A DNA stretch of 64,000 nucleotides from Caldifarciminota bacterium (lineage in GTDB: Bacteria; Hydrothermota; Hydrothermia; Hydrothermales; JAJRUZ01): contig JAJRUZ010000042.1 in assembly GCA_024277525.1 (NCBI GenBank), forward strand, positions 1 through 64,000. The letters run 5' to 3'. The notes under the pieces are model-generated. The model saw only the letters and a program-made list of their open reading frames with translations. It ran no database searches and was not told where the DNA came from. Below, piece by piece: positions 50,433-58,304 of this stretch. How positions within the stretch are numbered: position 1 is the stretch's first letter; the number at the start of each line of letters is the position of its first letter. A program made the translations under genes and the position numbers.

Positions 50433-50457
50433 TCGCGGTTAGGAAACCGCTCCTACA
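50433..50457 (-). repeat. Dispersed palindromic repeat, copy 4 (inverted)
   Basis: On the minus strand TGTAGGAGCGGTTTCC is followed by TAACCGCGA, the same unit as copies 1-3. It directly follows the 3' end of the MetE-like gene. Confidence 0.75.
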
Positions 50458-50477
50458 TTTTGTTTCATAAAGAAATT

Positions 50478-51632
50478 TCAGAGCCCTGCCTCTTTCTCTG
50501 CAAGATATTTTCCCTCCACCATGTTTTTCAACTTTTTAAAGGCTATATCCCATGTTCTTGTTCTTAAACCGCAATCGGGTGCAACATAAATTCTCTGAGG
50601 GTCCTGAATTATATCAAGGGCATATAAAATTCTGTCCCTTATAAGTTCAGGCGGTTCTATGAAATCTGTATGAACATCAAGAACACCCAGACCCACGACA
50701 AATTTGTTATTTTTAAATTTCTCAAGAATTTCATAACCTTTTCTTTTCTCAGAATTAACACCCATTTCCCTTGTGTCCCTGTTTGCATATTCAAAATGAA
50801 TTTCATTCAAAATACCTTCAAGCTCTTCAATTGCAGGGAACAAAAGGAAATAATCGGAAAAACATATATGGGTTCCGAAAAATACCTTTCCCTTTAAATC
50901 ACTGATGGATTCCTTCATTGTTAAAATAAATAGATCAATTTCATCCCTTTTTGTTGTTGCAGCAGGTTCGTCTATCTGTAAATACCTTGCTCCTTTTTCA
51001 TAAAGGGATTTTAAAACAGGATATATTACATTCCTTGCAATTTCCAGCAAAAACTCCCTTCTTGCGGATTTCCTTTTTTCTCTTATATTTCCCTCACCGG
51101 GTTTTATATCTTTTAAAAAATATTCATCATAGGACCAGTCAACAATTGTGTATGCACCTGTTACAGGTATCTTAACAGGCTTTTTAGCAAAAGAATTTAT
51201 TCTTTCAAATTCTTTATCATGGTAGAATTCCCTTAATTCAGGTTCTGATGTAAGGGATGCCTTTCTGTAATACTTATTATCAAAACTTCTTACATGTCCC
51301 TTAAATTCAAAACCCCTTATTCTTCTCACAGGGTATTCATACATTTCAACCCTGTGCTGTTCTCCGTCATAAACCAGGTCAATTCCTGCCTTTTCAAGCA
51401 TTCTGACAGCATAAAGGGAGGAAAAATGAAGAATTTTCTCCTTTTCCTCCTTTGTAAAATTTTCTCTTTTTGAAAGTATTTCAAACAATTCATTTCTTTC
51501 ATCAATTTCAAGAAACTCTCCCCATCTTTTTGCATTTTCAATATCATTATCAGTAAGTTTTATGTTTCTGAAGGGCTTCACCCTCCATGAGGGTTTTGCA
51601 AGTGAACCGATTTCATGGGTCAGAAGTTTCAT
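50478..51632 (-). CDS. Core MetE-like methionine synthase (C-terminal catalytic half)
   Basis: The 384-residue protein corresponds to the catalytic barrel of cobalamin-independent methionine synthase. LLTHEIGSLAKP opens it, QIDEPAATTKRDE carries the substrate Asp/Glu, GTHICFSDYF supplies His and Cys zinc ligands, HFEYANRD the Glu and APDCGLRTR the last Cys. Short core-MetE proteins of this sort occur in archaea and deep-branching bacteria and may take methyl groups from a corrinoid protein rather than folate. Its start overlaps the stop of the MetE-N-like gene upstream by one base. Confidence 0.8.
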   Translation of the reverse strand: MKLLTHEIGSLAKPSWRVKPFRNIKLTDNDIENAKRWGEFLEIDERNELFEILSKRENFTKEEKEKILHFSSLYAVRMLEKAGIDLVYDGEQHRVEMYEYPVRRIRGFEFKGHVRSFDNKYYRKASLTSEPELREFYHDKEFERINSFAKKPVKIPVTGAYTIVDWSYDEYFLKDIKPGEGNIREKRKSARREFLLEIARNVIYPVLKSLYEKGARYLQIDEPAATTKRDEIDLFILTMKESISDLKGKVFFGTHICFSDYFLLFPAIEELEGILNEIHFEYANRDTREMGVNSEKRKGYEILEKFKNNKFVVGLGVLDVHTDFIEPPELIRDRILYALDIIQDPQRIYVAPDCGLRTRTWDIAFKKLKNMVEGKYLAEKEAGL

Positions 51633-52555
51633 TACAATCCCCCTATTTTGTTTAAATTTTTAATTTTTTCATCCATAATTTCTCTCGGAAGAAGCTCAGG
51701 AACCCCTGAAGGGCAGAGATATATTTTATCCGTATCAATAAATTTACTGATTTTATCAATAAAATCAACAATCATTTCCCTTTTCTCAATAAGCGTGGAA
51801 TCAGTATTTATAATTCCTGCAAGAAGAAATTTATTCTTCGGAAAATTTTGCATTATTTTCTGGACAGAATTTGAATAAAAATCAAAGCCGTATCCATCAA
51901 AATCAAGGGAAAATATAAAGGGAATTTCCTTCTCCACATCAAAGAAAAAGGTATGAAGGAAAAATTTCGTGTTTTTAAACTTTTTTAATTCCTCGGCAAA
52001 TAATTTTGCCTCTTTTCTTTCATCCTCATCCAGATTTCTCCATCCGAAAGAGGGCTCATAAAAAACGATTATTTTGTTACCCCATTTATCTATCTCACTT
52101 ATAACATATAAGAGAAGTTCTTTAATTTCCGGGACGCGAATCCCTCTACTGTATTCTTTAAAAAAGAAAACAAAGGGAAATGTAAAAACAAGTTTTTCTT
52201 CTTTTTCAAACATGCCGTCACATAAAAGATAATGATTAAAGAAATTTTCATTTTCTTTTAATTTAAAATTTTTGAAAATAAGGGTTCTGTAAAAGCAGTT
52301 CGTTTCATAAAATCTTTTAAGACCGTTTATCTCCACTTCCTCTGTGATTTCAGAAAAGGGTCTTAAAAGGTCCTGAAAATAAAACTGCCCCTGTGTTTTA
52401 TATTCAAAATTCTTCTGCAGTTCCCTGAGAGCATTGATATCCTCTTTGAACACCTGATTCAACTCTTCCTGTGTTATCCTTTTTCGGTCATAGTCCCTGG
52501 TCGCCTGGACCAGTTTTTCACTTCTCGGATATACTCCGTGTAAAATTATTTTCAT
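51632..52555 (-). CDS. MetE N-terminal-domain-like protein
   Basis: The 307-residue protein resembles a MetE-type barrel without zinc ligands. GVYPRSEKLVQATRDYDRKRITQEELNQ near the start is the MetE N-terminal helix pattern. KIIVFYEPSFGW and KFFLHTFFFDVE occupy the strand positions of the barrel, and KIYLCPSGVPELLPREI its end. It lies between the MTHFR-like gene (4-nt overlap) and core MetE. It is likely the second half of a split methionine synthase or a methyl-donor-binding partner. Confidence 0.65.
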   Translation of the reverse strand: MKIILHGVYPRSEKLVQATRDYDRKRITQEELNQVFKEDINALRELQKNFEYKTQGQFYFQDLLRPFSEITEEVEINGLKRFYETNCFYRTLIFKNFKLKENENFFNHYLLCDGMFEKEEKLVFTFPFVFFFKEYSRGIRVPEIKELLLYVISEIDKWGNKIIVFYEPSFGWRNLDEDERKEAKLFAEELKKFKNTKFFLHTFFFDVEKEIPFIFSLDFDGYGFDFYSNSVQKIMQNFPKNKFLLAGIINTDSTLIEKREMIVDFIDKISKFIDTDKIYLCPSGVPELLPREIMDEKIKNLNKIGGL

Positions 52556-53421
52556 AGCCTTCTCCTTATTTCTTTAATTATTTTTTCCGATAATTCAAGA
52601 TTTGAATACATTACATGTTCAACATTAAAGCCCAATTTTAATCTTTCCTTTCTCATAAAATCAAAGATTTCATCAAGCATTCTCTCAATTACCTCAAAAG
52701 TTCTTGATTCAACCTTTCTTTCATTTTCTGTTATGTAAAAATGGACAGCGGTGGGAAATTCCACACCCAGCCATTTCATGAATTCAATATCTTTTATTCT
52801 CTTTGCAGGTGCAAGGGAAACATAAATATCGGGAAATTTCATCTGTTCAAGTTTGACAAGACGCCATAAATGCAAGAGAACCTGTTTCATATTTGAAGTT
52901 TCAAAGATGATCTGTGAGACAAAAAATTCAATTCCGCTTTTCATCTTTTCAAGAATTCTGTAAGGTTCTTTATATCTTGTAAAAATTGTAATTCCTCCGA
53001 GTTTTATATCAGGAAAGTTCTTTTTTATGAATTTTGCGGATTCAATTACAGAATAGCCCGGGTATTTGATTTTGCTTGACTCCCCTCCCACCAATACAAG
53101 ATGTCTTATTCCCTTTTTGTAAATTCTTAAAATCCATTCTTCAAAATCTTTCTTTTTAATTCTCACGCAAATTTTATTTATTATTGGTTTGAATTCAAAT
53201 TTTTTATTTAAGACCGAATAAAACTTAATATTGTCAATTTTTTCCCTATAAGGCACGGTTCTTTTTTCTTTTCTTGAACTTTCATCTACTACTTCCGGGA
53301 GGTTAAGGAACTTAATTTCATTATTTTCCAATATTTTAATAATTTTTTTTGAAAAATTCCTTATTTTTTCTTTCTCCCAGTCAACCGGTGGAGGGATTAC
53401 TTTAAAAATTATTTTTTCCAT
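52552..53421 (-). CDS. Methylenetetrahydrofolate reductase-like barrel protein
   Basis: The protein of about 289 residues shows a MetF-like order: VIPPPVDWEKEKI (cf. E/V-x-x-P-P), PEVVDESSRKEKRTVPYRE, GIRHLVLVGGESSKIKYPGYSV and FFVSQIIFETSN (cf. F-x-x-T-Q). It may reduce methylene-THF or act as a methyl-branch protein. It heads the split MetE operon, which supports a role in methionine synthesis. ATG 53421 is chosen because TAAAAT lies 7 nt upstream; a frame extending to 53556 would run through the divergent promoter. Confidence 0.6.
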   Translation of the reverse strand: MEKIIFKVIPPPVDWEKEKIRNFSKKIIKILENNEIKFLNLPEVVDESSRKEKRTVPYREKIDNIKFYSVLNKKFEFKPIINKICVRIKKKDFEEWILRIYKKGIRHLVLVGGESSKIKYPGYSVIESAKFIKKNFPDIKLGGITIFTRYKEPYRILEKMKSGIEFFVSQIIFETSNMKQVLLHLWRLVKLEQMKFPDIYVSLAPAKRIKDIEFMKWLGVEFPTAVHFYITENERKVESRTFEVIERMLDEIFDFMRKERLKLGFNVEHVMYSNLELSEKIIKEIRRRL

Positions 53422-53428
53422 TTTTTGG

Positions 53429-53434
53429 ATTTTA
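53429..53434 (-). promoter_or_regulatory. -10 element for leaderless MTHFR-like/MetE operon
   Basis: Minus-strand TAAAAT is followed 7 nt later by ATG 53421. Confidence 0.5.
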
Positions 53435-53448
53435 ATTTTAACAGAAAC

Positions 53449-53477
53449 TTGACAAATTTTAAAATTTATGGTATAAT
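53449..53477 (+). promoter_or_regulatory. Consensus sigma-70 promoter
   Basis: TTGACA (53449-53454), a 17-nt spacer and TATAAT (53472-53477) match the consensus perfectly. It drives the secreted protein at 53517. Confidence 0.8.
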
Positions 53478-53516
53478 TAAAAGGATGGTTCAAACCCAAA
53501 AAAATAAAACAAAAAA

Positions 53517-54350
53517 ATGAAGAAACTATTAATAATAAGTGCTTTAATATTTTCAATTTCTTATGCTGAATTTGAGAATACTTTCTCGCAAATAGACATT
53601 CCGACTGCTCTTCTTCCTGCTACTCCTGGTTATGCTGAAATTTCCATTTACACTCATTTCGGATTAAGGAAAGAGTGGAATTATGTGAAAAATTTTGATC
53701 CTTCAAAGCCTTTTGATTTTGATTTATACGGAACAATGGCTTTAGGAAATGTTTTCGGGACATTGAAAATCTATACCTTAACTGACTGGGCACTTGATAT
53801 TATTTACAGGGTTATGCCCGAAATAGGAGGGACACCTGCTGTTGCAGTTGGAATTTATGATTTGACTTATAGGAAACATATTTCTTCAACCGGCTCCAGC
53901 CCGCCTGAAGGTGGATATAATGATGATAATTCTTATTATTGGGATGTATGGAAGGCAGGAGATACAACGCGAATGATAGAGACTTTTTCTCTCTTCTTGG
54001 TGGCTTCAAAACACTTATCTTATCAGTTCATTTTAACCGCAGGACTCGGAAGAGGAAGATTTGTTGGATACGGACCGAGGTCAAGACTTTTCAATTTTGA
54101 TATTTTCACAGGTTCAAAACATAATTGGACTTTCGGACTTTTCTGGGGTCTTACTTATATAATAAATGAAAAATACAGAGTAATGGTCGATTTTGACGGA
54201 AGGGATTTCAATATCGGATTCCGATACACCCAGCCGATGCTGGCAGTAAATATTGCTATTACAAAATTTGAACACTTTTTTGGTTCTTGGAAGTTTTCAC
54301 CGAGATTAGGTTTCAGTGTTATAATAAATCCTAAGATTTTTAAAAAGTAA
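53517..54350 (+). CDS. Secreted beta-rich, possibly outer-membrane protein of unknown function
   Basis: The 277-residue protein has a signal peptide (KKLLIISALIFSISYA, cleavage likely after Ala). It is followed by alternating strands rich in aromatic residues and Gly, e.g. AEISIYTHFGLRKEWNY and FGTLKIYTLTDWALDIIYRV. It may be a beta-barrel or a beta-sandwich. No family is recognised. A perfect promoter upstream suggests strong expression. Confidence 0.55.
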   Translation: MKKLLIISALIFSISYAEFENTFSQIDIPTALLPATPGYAEISIYTHFGLRKEWNYVKNFDPSKPFDFDLYGTMALGNVFGTLKIYTLTDWALDIIYRVMPEIGGTPAVAVGIYDLTYRKHISSTGSSPPEGGYNDDNSYYWDVWKAGDTTRMIETFSLFLVASKHLSYQFILTAGLGRGRFVGYGPRSRLFNFDIFTGSKHNWTFGLFWGLTYIINEKYRVMVDFDGRDFNIGFRYTQPMLAVNIAITKFEHFFGSWKFSPRLGFSVIINPKIFKK

Positions 54351-54400
54351 AACGAAAGTAAAACTTTTTAAATAAGATAAAAAAATTATATTAAAAAGAT

Positions 54401-54658
54401 TTGATTTTAAGTAGTATATTATTTGTAAAGCTTTTGACAGGAAGCTTTCCGAGTAATAAGAATGTAAATGTGTACAAATTCCCTGAGAATGTTTATTTAT
54501 ATGAGGGAAAGTGTCTGATTTTTTCTCCTTTGGATACAAATTGCTTATTAATAGTAAACAGATGGAATGAAATCGGGTACAAATGGGAATTCAATTTGAA
54601 AGAAAAAAAGTGGCAAAAATCTAAAATATTTTCAATCACAAGTTTAAACATCTATTAG
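54401..54658 (+). CDS. Doubtful short frame
   Basis: Eighty-five codons begin TTG and include VNVYKFPENVYLYEGKCLIF and NRWNEIGYKWEFNLKEKKW. Composition resembles local coding DNA, and another frame stays open just downstream, so it may be a decayed gene. There is no promoter or Shine-Dalgarno and no recognised family. Confidence 0.25.
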   Translation: MILSSILFVKLLTGSFPSNKNVNVYKFPENVYLYEGKCLIFSPLDTNCLLIVNRWNEIGYKWEFNLKEKKWQKSKIFSITSLNIY

Positions 54659-54800
54659 AAAATTCTGGAAAGACGAATTATATCCCAATCTTTTATGGAT
54701 TTATTCTCCTTATAGAGCATGAGAATATTGATATTTTCTTACTTCCTTTATTAAAATTCAACATGAAGCCCTTAATTATTTCCGTTTAAGAGATTTTCTT

Positions 54801-55742
54801 TCATAAAATACCAAGTTTTCTTTCAAATTCTATCCATGCATTTTTCTTATTGTAAAGTGTCTCAATTTCATTTGCCATTATGATTTTTAATTTACCCTGT
54901 ATTTCATGGAATGTTCCGTGTAAGAGCGAGAACACTCTTTTTTTATCTTTATTGTTTAATATTATTAAAAATACATTACTGTTCCAAAGATCATATGCAT
55001 GCTTTAATTTACTTAAAGCTCTATATATTTCTCCTCCTACTTGGATTTCAAAGACATAGGTGGGAGCCCCCTTTTCGATTCTCCTCCACACACAATCAAA
55101 TTTTAAATTTTCGTACACATATTCCTTTTCACTTATAAAATTATTCATTTTTCCGATTTTTATTAATAATGTCTGTAAATAAGAATGTAAACTATGTCTT
55201 AGTTTATTACGTTCTTCTGGAAGTTTCGGTATTTCTTTCTCTTCTATATCAAGTTTATATTTAAATTTTTTCTGGAACTCTTGGTAAAGATAAGTTAAAA
55301 GCCTTTTATGGCGAATAAAGTTTATCCCTCCTCTAAGTAAGTCAGCTGATGCTCCTTTTCCTAATTCTTTATAAATAAATTGAGTTATTGTAATTCCACT
55401 TATTTTCCACTCTTTCTCAGGAAGAATAAATTCTATTACGAATTCAAACCTTAAAGGGTACAACACTTCATTTCTCTTTAATTCATCAGGCCAGAGGGGT
55501 TTATGTTGAATGAATTTGTTTCCGACTTTTCCTATTCCTATAATCCTTTTTATATTATCGCTTACATAAAAAAACAAAACATCACCTTTTGAAAGTGCTT
55601 TCCATTGAGGAAACCATTTGTCGTAAACTCCCCATATATTGGGTGTAGAAAATAAAGCATATTTAAAATTTTCTTTACTTCCAGATAATATCCAGTGAGG
55701 ATTTGAAAATATATTATATTTCCGCTTCATTTTATTTTTCAT
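54801..55742 (-). CDS. EVE/PUA-like domain fused to a putative PD-(D/E)xK-type nuclease domain
   Basis: The 313-residue protein has an N-terminal domain resembling EVE modified-base readers: YNIFSNPHWILSGSKENFKY, WGVYDKWFPQWKALSKGDVLFFYVSD, and IIGIGKVGNKF (residues about 10-150). The C-terminal part (about 190-300) has FDCVWRRIEKGAPTYVFEIQ, with D-x(n)-E-x-Q spacing like an unusual restriction nuclease core. Reader plus nuclease would be a single-chain modification-dependent restriction enzyme. The gene overlaps capA by 11 nt. Both domain calls rest on motif spacing and should be tested by structure prediction. Confidence 0.55.
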   Translation of the reverse strand: MKNKMKRKYNIFSNPHWILSGSKENFKYALFSTPNIWGVYDKWFPQWKALSKGDVLFFYVSDNIKRIIGIGKVGNKFIQHKPLWPDELKRNEVLYPLRFEFVIEFILPEKEWKISGITITQFIYKELGKGASADLLRGGINFIRHKRLLTYLYQEFQKKFKYKLDIEEKEIPKLPEERNKLRHSLHSYLQTLLIKIGKMNNFISEKEYVYENLKFDCVWRRIEKGAPTYVFEIQVGGEIYRALSKLKHAYDLWNSNVFLIILNNKDKKRVFSLLHGTFHEIQGKLKIIMANEIETLYNKKNAWIEFERKLGIL

Positions 55743-56715
55743 AAAGATTGTTTTTATTATAAATTATACAAACCCTATTTTTCTCAATTTCAACACCTTT
55801 TAATTTATCCTCTTTTATAAGTCTTTTCAATAATTTTATTGCTCTTTCCTCTTTATCATATTCAGGAATTCCGGGAGGTTTTAAAACTAAAGGAATAATT
55901 TCTCCATCAATAAATTCTCCCTTTTTATTAACTCTTATTTTCAAAATAAATGAAATATTTCTGGGATATTCAAGATTAAATCCTCCATAACAGGCAAAGT
56001 TTCCAAGTGAATAAGCAATTATTCTATTTTTATAAATTTCAATTCCTCTTATGACATGCGGTCCATGTCCGAAAATAATATCCGCCCCTGAATCAATTGC
56101 CATTCTCGCAAATCTTTTAACATTTCCCCTTTTTTCTCCATAAAAATACTCAAATTTATCCTTAACATGCATTGCAGAATCTCCTTCAACTCCTGCATGC
56201 ATTGAAACAATCAAAATATTCGTTTTTTCCGAAAGTTCTTTTATCATATTTTTTGCTTCCTCTTCCTTAAGTAAATTGTTTGTGTAATCATAAACAGAAA
56301 AGGCAATAAAACCTACTTTAATTCCTCTGAGAGTCAGAGTATCCCATGTTCCCTTTAATCCCGAAACAATAAAACCTTTCTTTTTCAGAATTTCATAGGT
56401 TTTTCTTGCTGATTTTTCTCCTGAGTCAAAAATATGATTGTTTGCAATTGAAAATCCCTTTATTCCGCTTTTTTTTAGACCTTTTATAGAAGTTAAAGGT
56501 ACAATAAACCTGAATTCTTTTTCCCTTTCTACTTCCTCTCCTTCAAAGGTTCCCTCAAAATTTGCGAAGGAAATATCGGAATTTTCAATAAATTTATGAA
56601 CTTTTTCAAAAAGAATAAATCCTGAATCAGGTGGAATTCTATTTTTTAAAACATTTCCAGGCAAAAGGTCACCCATTAAGGCAATTGTTAAAATAAGGGA
56701 ATCTGCTAAATTCAT
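55732..56715 (-). CDS. CapA/PGA-synthesis-type metallophosphatase-like protein
   Basis: The protein of about 327 residues has the CapA pattern: IALMGDLLPGN, SDISFANFEGTFEG, GFSIANNHIFDSGEKSARKTYEILKKKG, VSMHAGVEGD and ADIIFGHGPHVIRGIEIY, then IAYSLGNF. These supply the metal-binding Asp, Asn and His residues of the calcineurin-like fold. CapA-family proteins act in poly-gamma-glutamate or other polymer biosynthesis. ATG 56715 is preferred because TAAAAT lies 7 nt before it; the frame is open to 56763, but that start is a TTG. Confidence 0.8.
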   Translation of the reverse strand: MNLADSLILTIALMGDLLPGNVLKNRIPPDSGFILFEKVHKFIENSDISFANFEGTFEGEEVEREKEFRFIVPLTSIKGLKKSGIKGFSIANNHIFDSGEKSARKTYEILKKKGFIVSGLKGTWDTLTLRGIKVGFIAFSVYDYTNNLLKEEEAKNMIKELSEKTNILIVSMHAGVEGDSAMHVKDKFEYFYGEKRGNVKRFARMAIDSGADIIFGHGPHVIRGIEIYKNRIIAYSLGNFACYGGFNLEYPRNISFILKIRVNKKGEFIDGEIIPLVLKPPGIPEYDKEERAIKLLKRLIKEDKLKGVEIEKNRVCIIYNKNNLYEK

Positions 56716-56722
56716 AGAAATA

Positions 56723-56728
56723 ATTTTA
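56723..56728 (-). promoter_or_regulatory. -10 element for leaderless capA transcript
   Basis: Minus-strand TAAAAT ends 7 nt before ATG 56715. Confidence 0.5.
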
Positions 56729-56901
56729 GGATTCGGGAATTTTAAATGAAAAATAAAGGACAAAAAATTACTTTATTAAGATTTCATCTTTACAATTTTA
56801 ATAATATTATTATTGAACATTAAGCCGTTTGACATAAATTCCTTATACATAATGAATGAGATATAACGTATACGGTAAGTGTAAAGTAAATAGAGTGAAA
56901 A

Positions 56902-57717
56902 TCATAAATTCAATTCCTTCTTTTTATTATAAATTTGGGGTAATAATTTTTTAAATCTTGATAATGTTTTTAAAATCCATTCATCAAAATGTTTCTCCAA
57001 ATTTTCTCTTGTCCATCTATGATTGTTTAAATCCTTTTCATCAAAATAAAATCCGTCATCTTTTAAAATCGCAGGGGTTAAACAGATAGGGCATCTGTAT
57101 TTGTTTCCCTCAATATACTCAAAAAAAGTACTGTAATCCACGGGACAGAATTTTGAAATACATGAGACAAAAGGCTTTTCCTTATAATTCAAAATTTTGT
57201 TTACACTCTCCTTGACTCTTTTCAAATTTTCATCCAGCAAAACCTCACCCGGACCTGCTCCGAATACCAAAAAACTGTCAATAACCCTGAAACCCATTGA
57301 TAATAAAAATAAATTCATGAACGGCAACTGGAACTGATAATAATCTATGGGAGAAGCAACACCTATACTGATTGCAGGCTTTGGAGGTTTATTTTTTATT
57401 AATTCATAAATAGAAAGAAACTTGTCCATCAGAGTCTTCAATTTTCCGGGAATTGTAAGTACATAGGTAGGAGCAATTAAAATAAGGGCATCATTGTTTA
57501 AAATTTCATCCATTAATTTATAAAGGTCATCTTCAATTGTACATTTTTTCTTTTTGAAAACACATGCCATACACCCGTTACATTGCTTTATTTCAAAATC
57601 TCTTAGATATATAAGTTTTATAAACAAATTGTTCTCCGCATTGTTTAAAATAAACTTTCCAAGAATCTCGGAATTTCCCTTTTTTCTATGTGAAGCAATG
57701 AGAATACCTATCTTCAT
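56902..57717 (-). CDS. NADPH-dependent FMN reductase/flavodoxin-family protein
   Basis: The 271-residue protein begins KIGILIASHRKKGNSEIL, the FMN-phosphate loop of multimeric flavodoxins. CNGCMACVFKKKKCTIEDDL follows, a C-x2-C-x(7)-C segment common in iron-sulphur flavoproteins. IAPTYVLTIPGKLKTLMDKFL is the second FMN segment. A C-terminal extension (about 180-271) has further Cys pairs (CISKFC, CPICLTP). It is joined to the nitroreductase gene by a TGATG overlap, so the two probably share electrons or substrate. Confidence 0.75.
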   Translation of the reverse strand: MKIGILIASHRKKGNSEILGKFILNNAENNLFIKLIYLRDFEIKQCNGCMACVFKKKKCTIEDDLYKLMDEILNNDALILIAPTYVLTIPGKLKTLMDKFLSIYELIKNKPPKPAISIGVASPIDYYQFQLPFMNLFLLSMGFRVIDSFLVFGAGPGEVLLDENLKRVKESVNKILNYKEKPFVSCISKFCPVDYSTFFEYIEGNKYRCPICLTPAILKDDGFYFDEKDLNNHRWTRENLEKHFDEWILKTLSRFKKLLPQIYNKKKELNL

Positions 57718-58292
57718 CAGTCAGAGCAAAATTTATTAAAATATAATATATCTTTCAGTTTCTTTCTGTTTTTTATTTTCATTTCTTTCACATTTTCCTC
57801 TGTATAAATCGAGTCAGGATAGCCTATTGCCATTAATAAGATGACCTTATATTTTTGCGGAATACCGAGAAGTTTCTTTATACCTTTTTCATTGAAATAT
57901 CCTATGTAACATGTTGCAAGTCCGAGTTCGGTTGCCTGTAAAACTAAATGTTCACATGCAATCCCGATGTCTATTAAATAATAATCCGTTCCCATCACTT
58001 TTCCGCCTACCTGAGCAATAAATTTTTCTTTGTCAGCAAATATAACTATTATTGCGGGTGCTGTGGGAAGAAATCTATTTATAACACCATAAATCCCGGA
58101 AATGGCAGTTTTTGCAAGTCTATCTTTAAGTTCCGGATCATCCACAATTATAAATCTCCACGGCTGAGAATTGCAGGCAGACGGAGCATACCTTGCAGCT
58201 TCAATACACTTTATAATTTTCTCCCTCTCAACGGGTCTGTTTTGAAATTTTCTGCAACTAAACCTTTTTAAAACAAGATCCATGAATTTCAT
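57717..58292 (-). CDS. Nitroreductase-family flavoprotein
   Basis: The 191-residue protein has the nitroreductase N-terminus RFSCRKFQNRPVEREKI and the FMN-binding YAPSACNSQPWRFIIVDD. ATELGLATCYIGYFNE lies near residue 125, and the helix that follows has the family's G-I-P. It reduces an unknown substrate with NAD(P)H. It lies 13 nt after the S15 hydrolase gene and overlaps the flavodoxin gene. Confidence 0.88.
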   Translation of the reverse strand: MKFMDLVLKRFSCRKFQNRPVEREKIIKCIEAARYAPSACNSQPWRFIIVDDPELKDRLAKTAISGIYGVINRFLPTAPAIIVIFADKEKFIAQVGGKVMGTDYYLIDIGIACEHLVLQATELGLATCYIGYFNEKGIKKLLGIPQKYKVILLMAIGYPDSIYTEENVKEMKIKNRKKLKDILYFNKFCSD

Positions 58293-58304
58293 TTGAAAAT
58301 CAAA

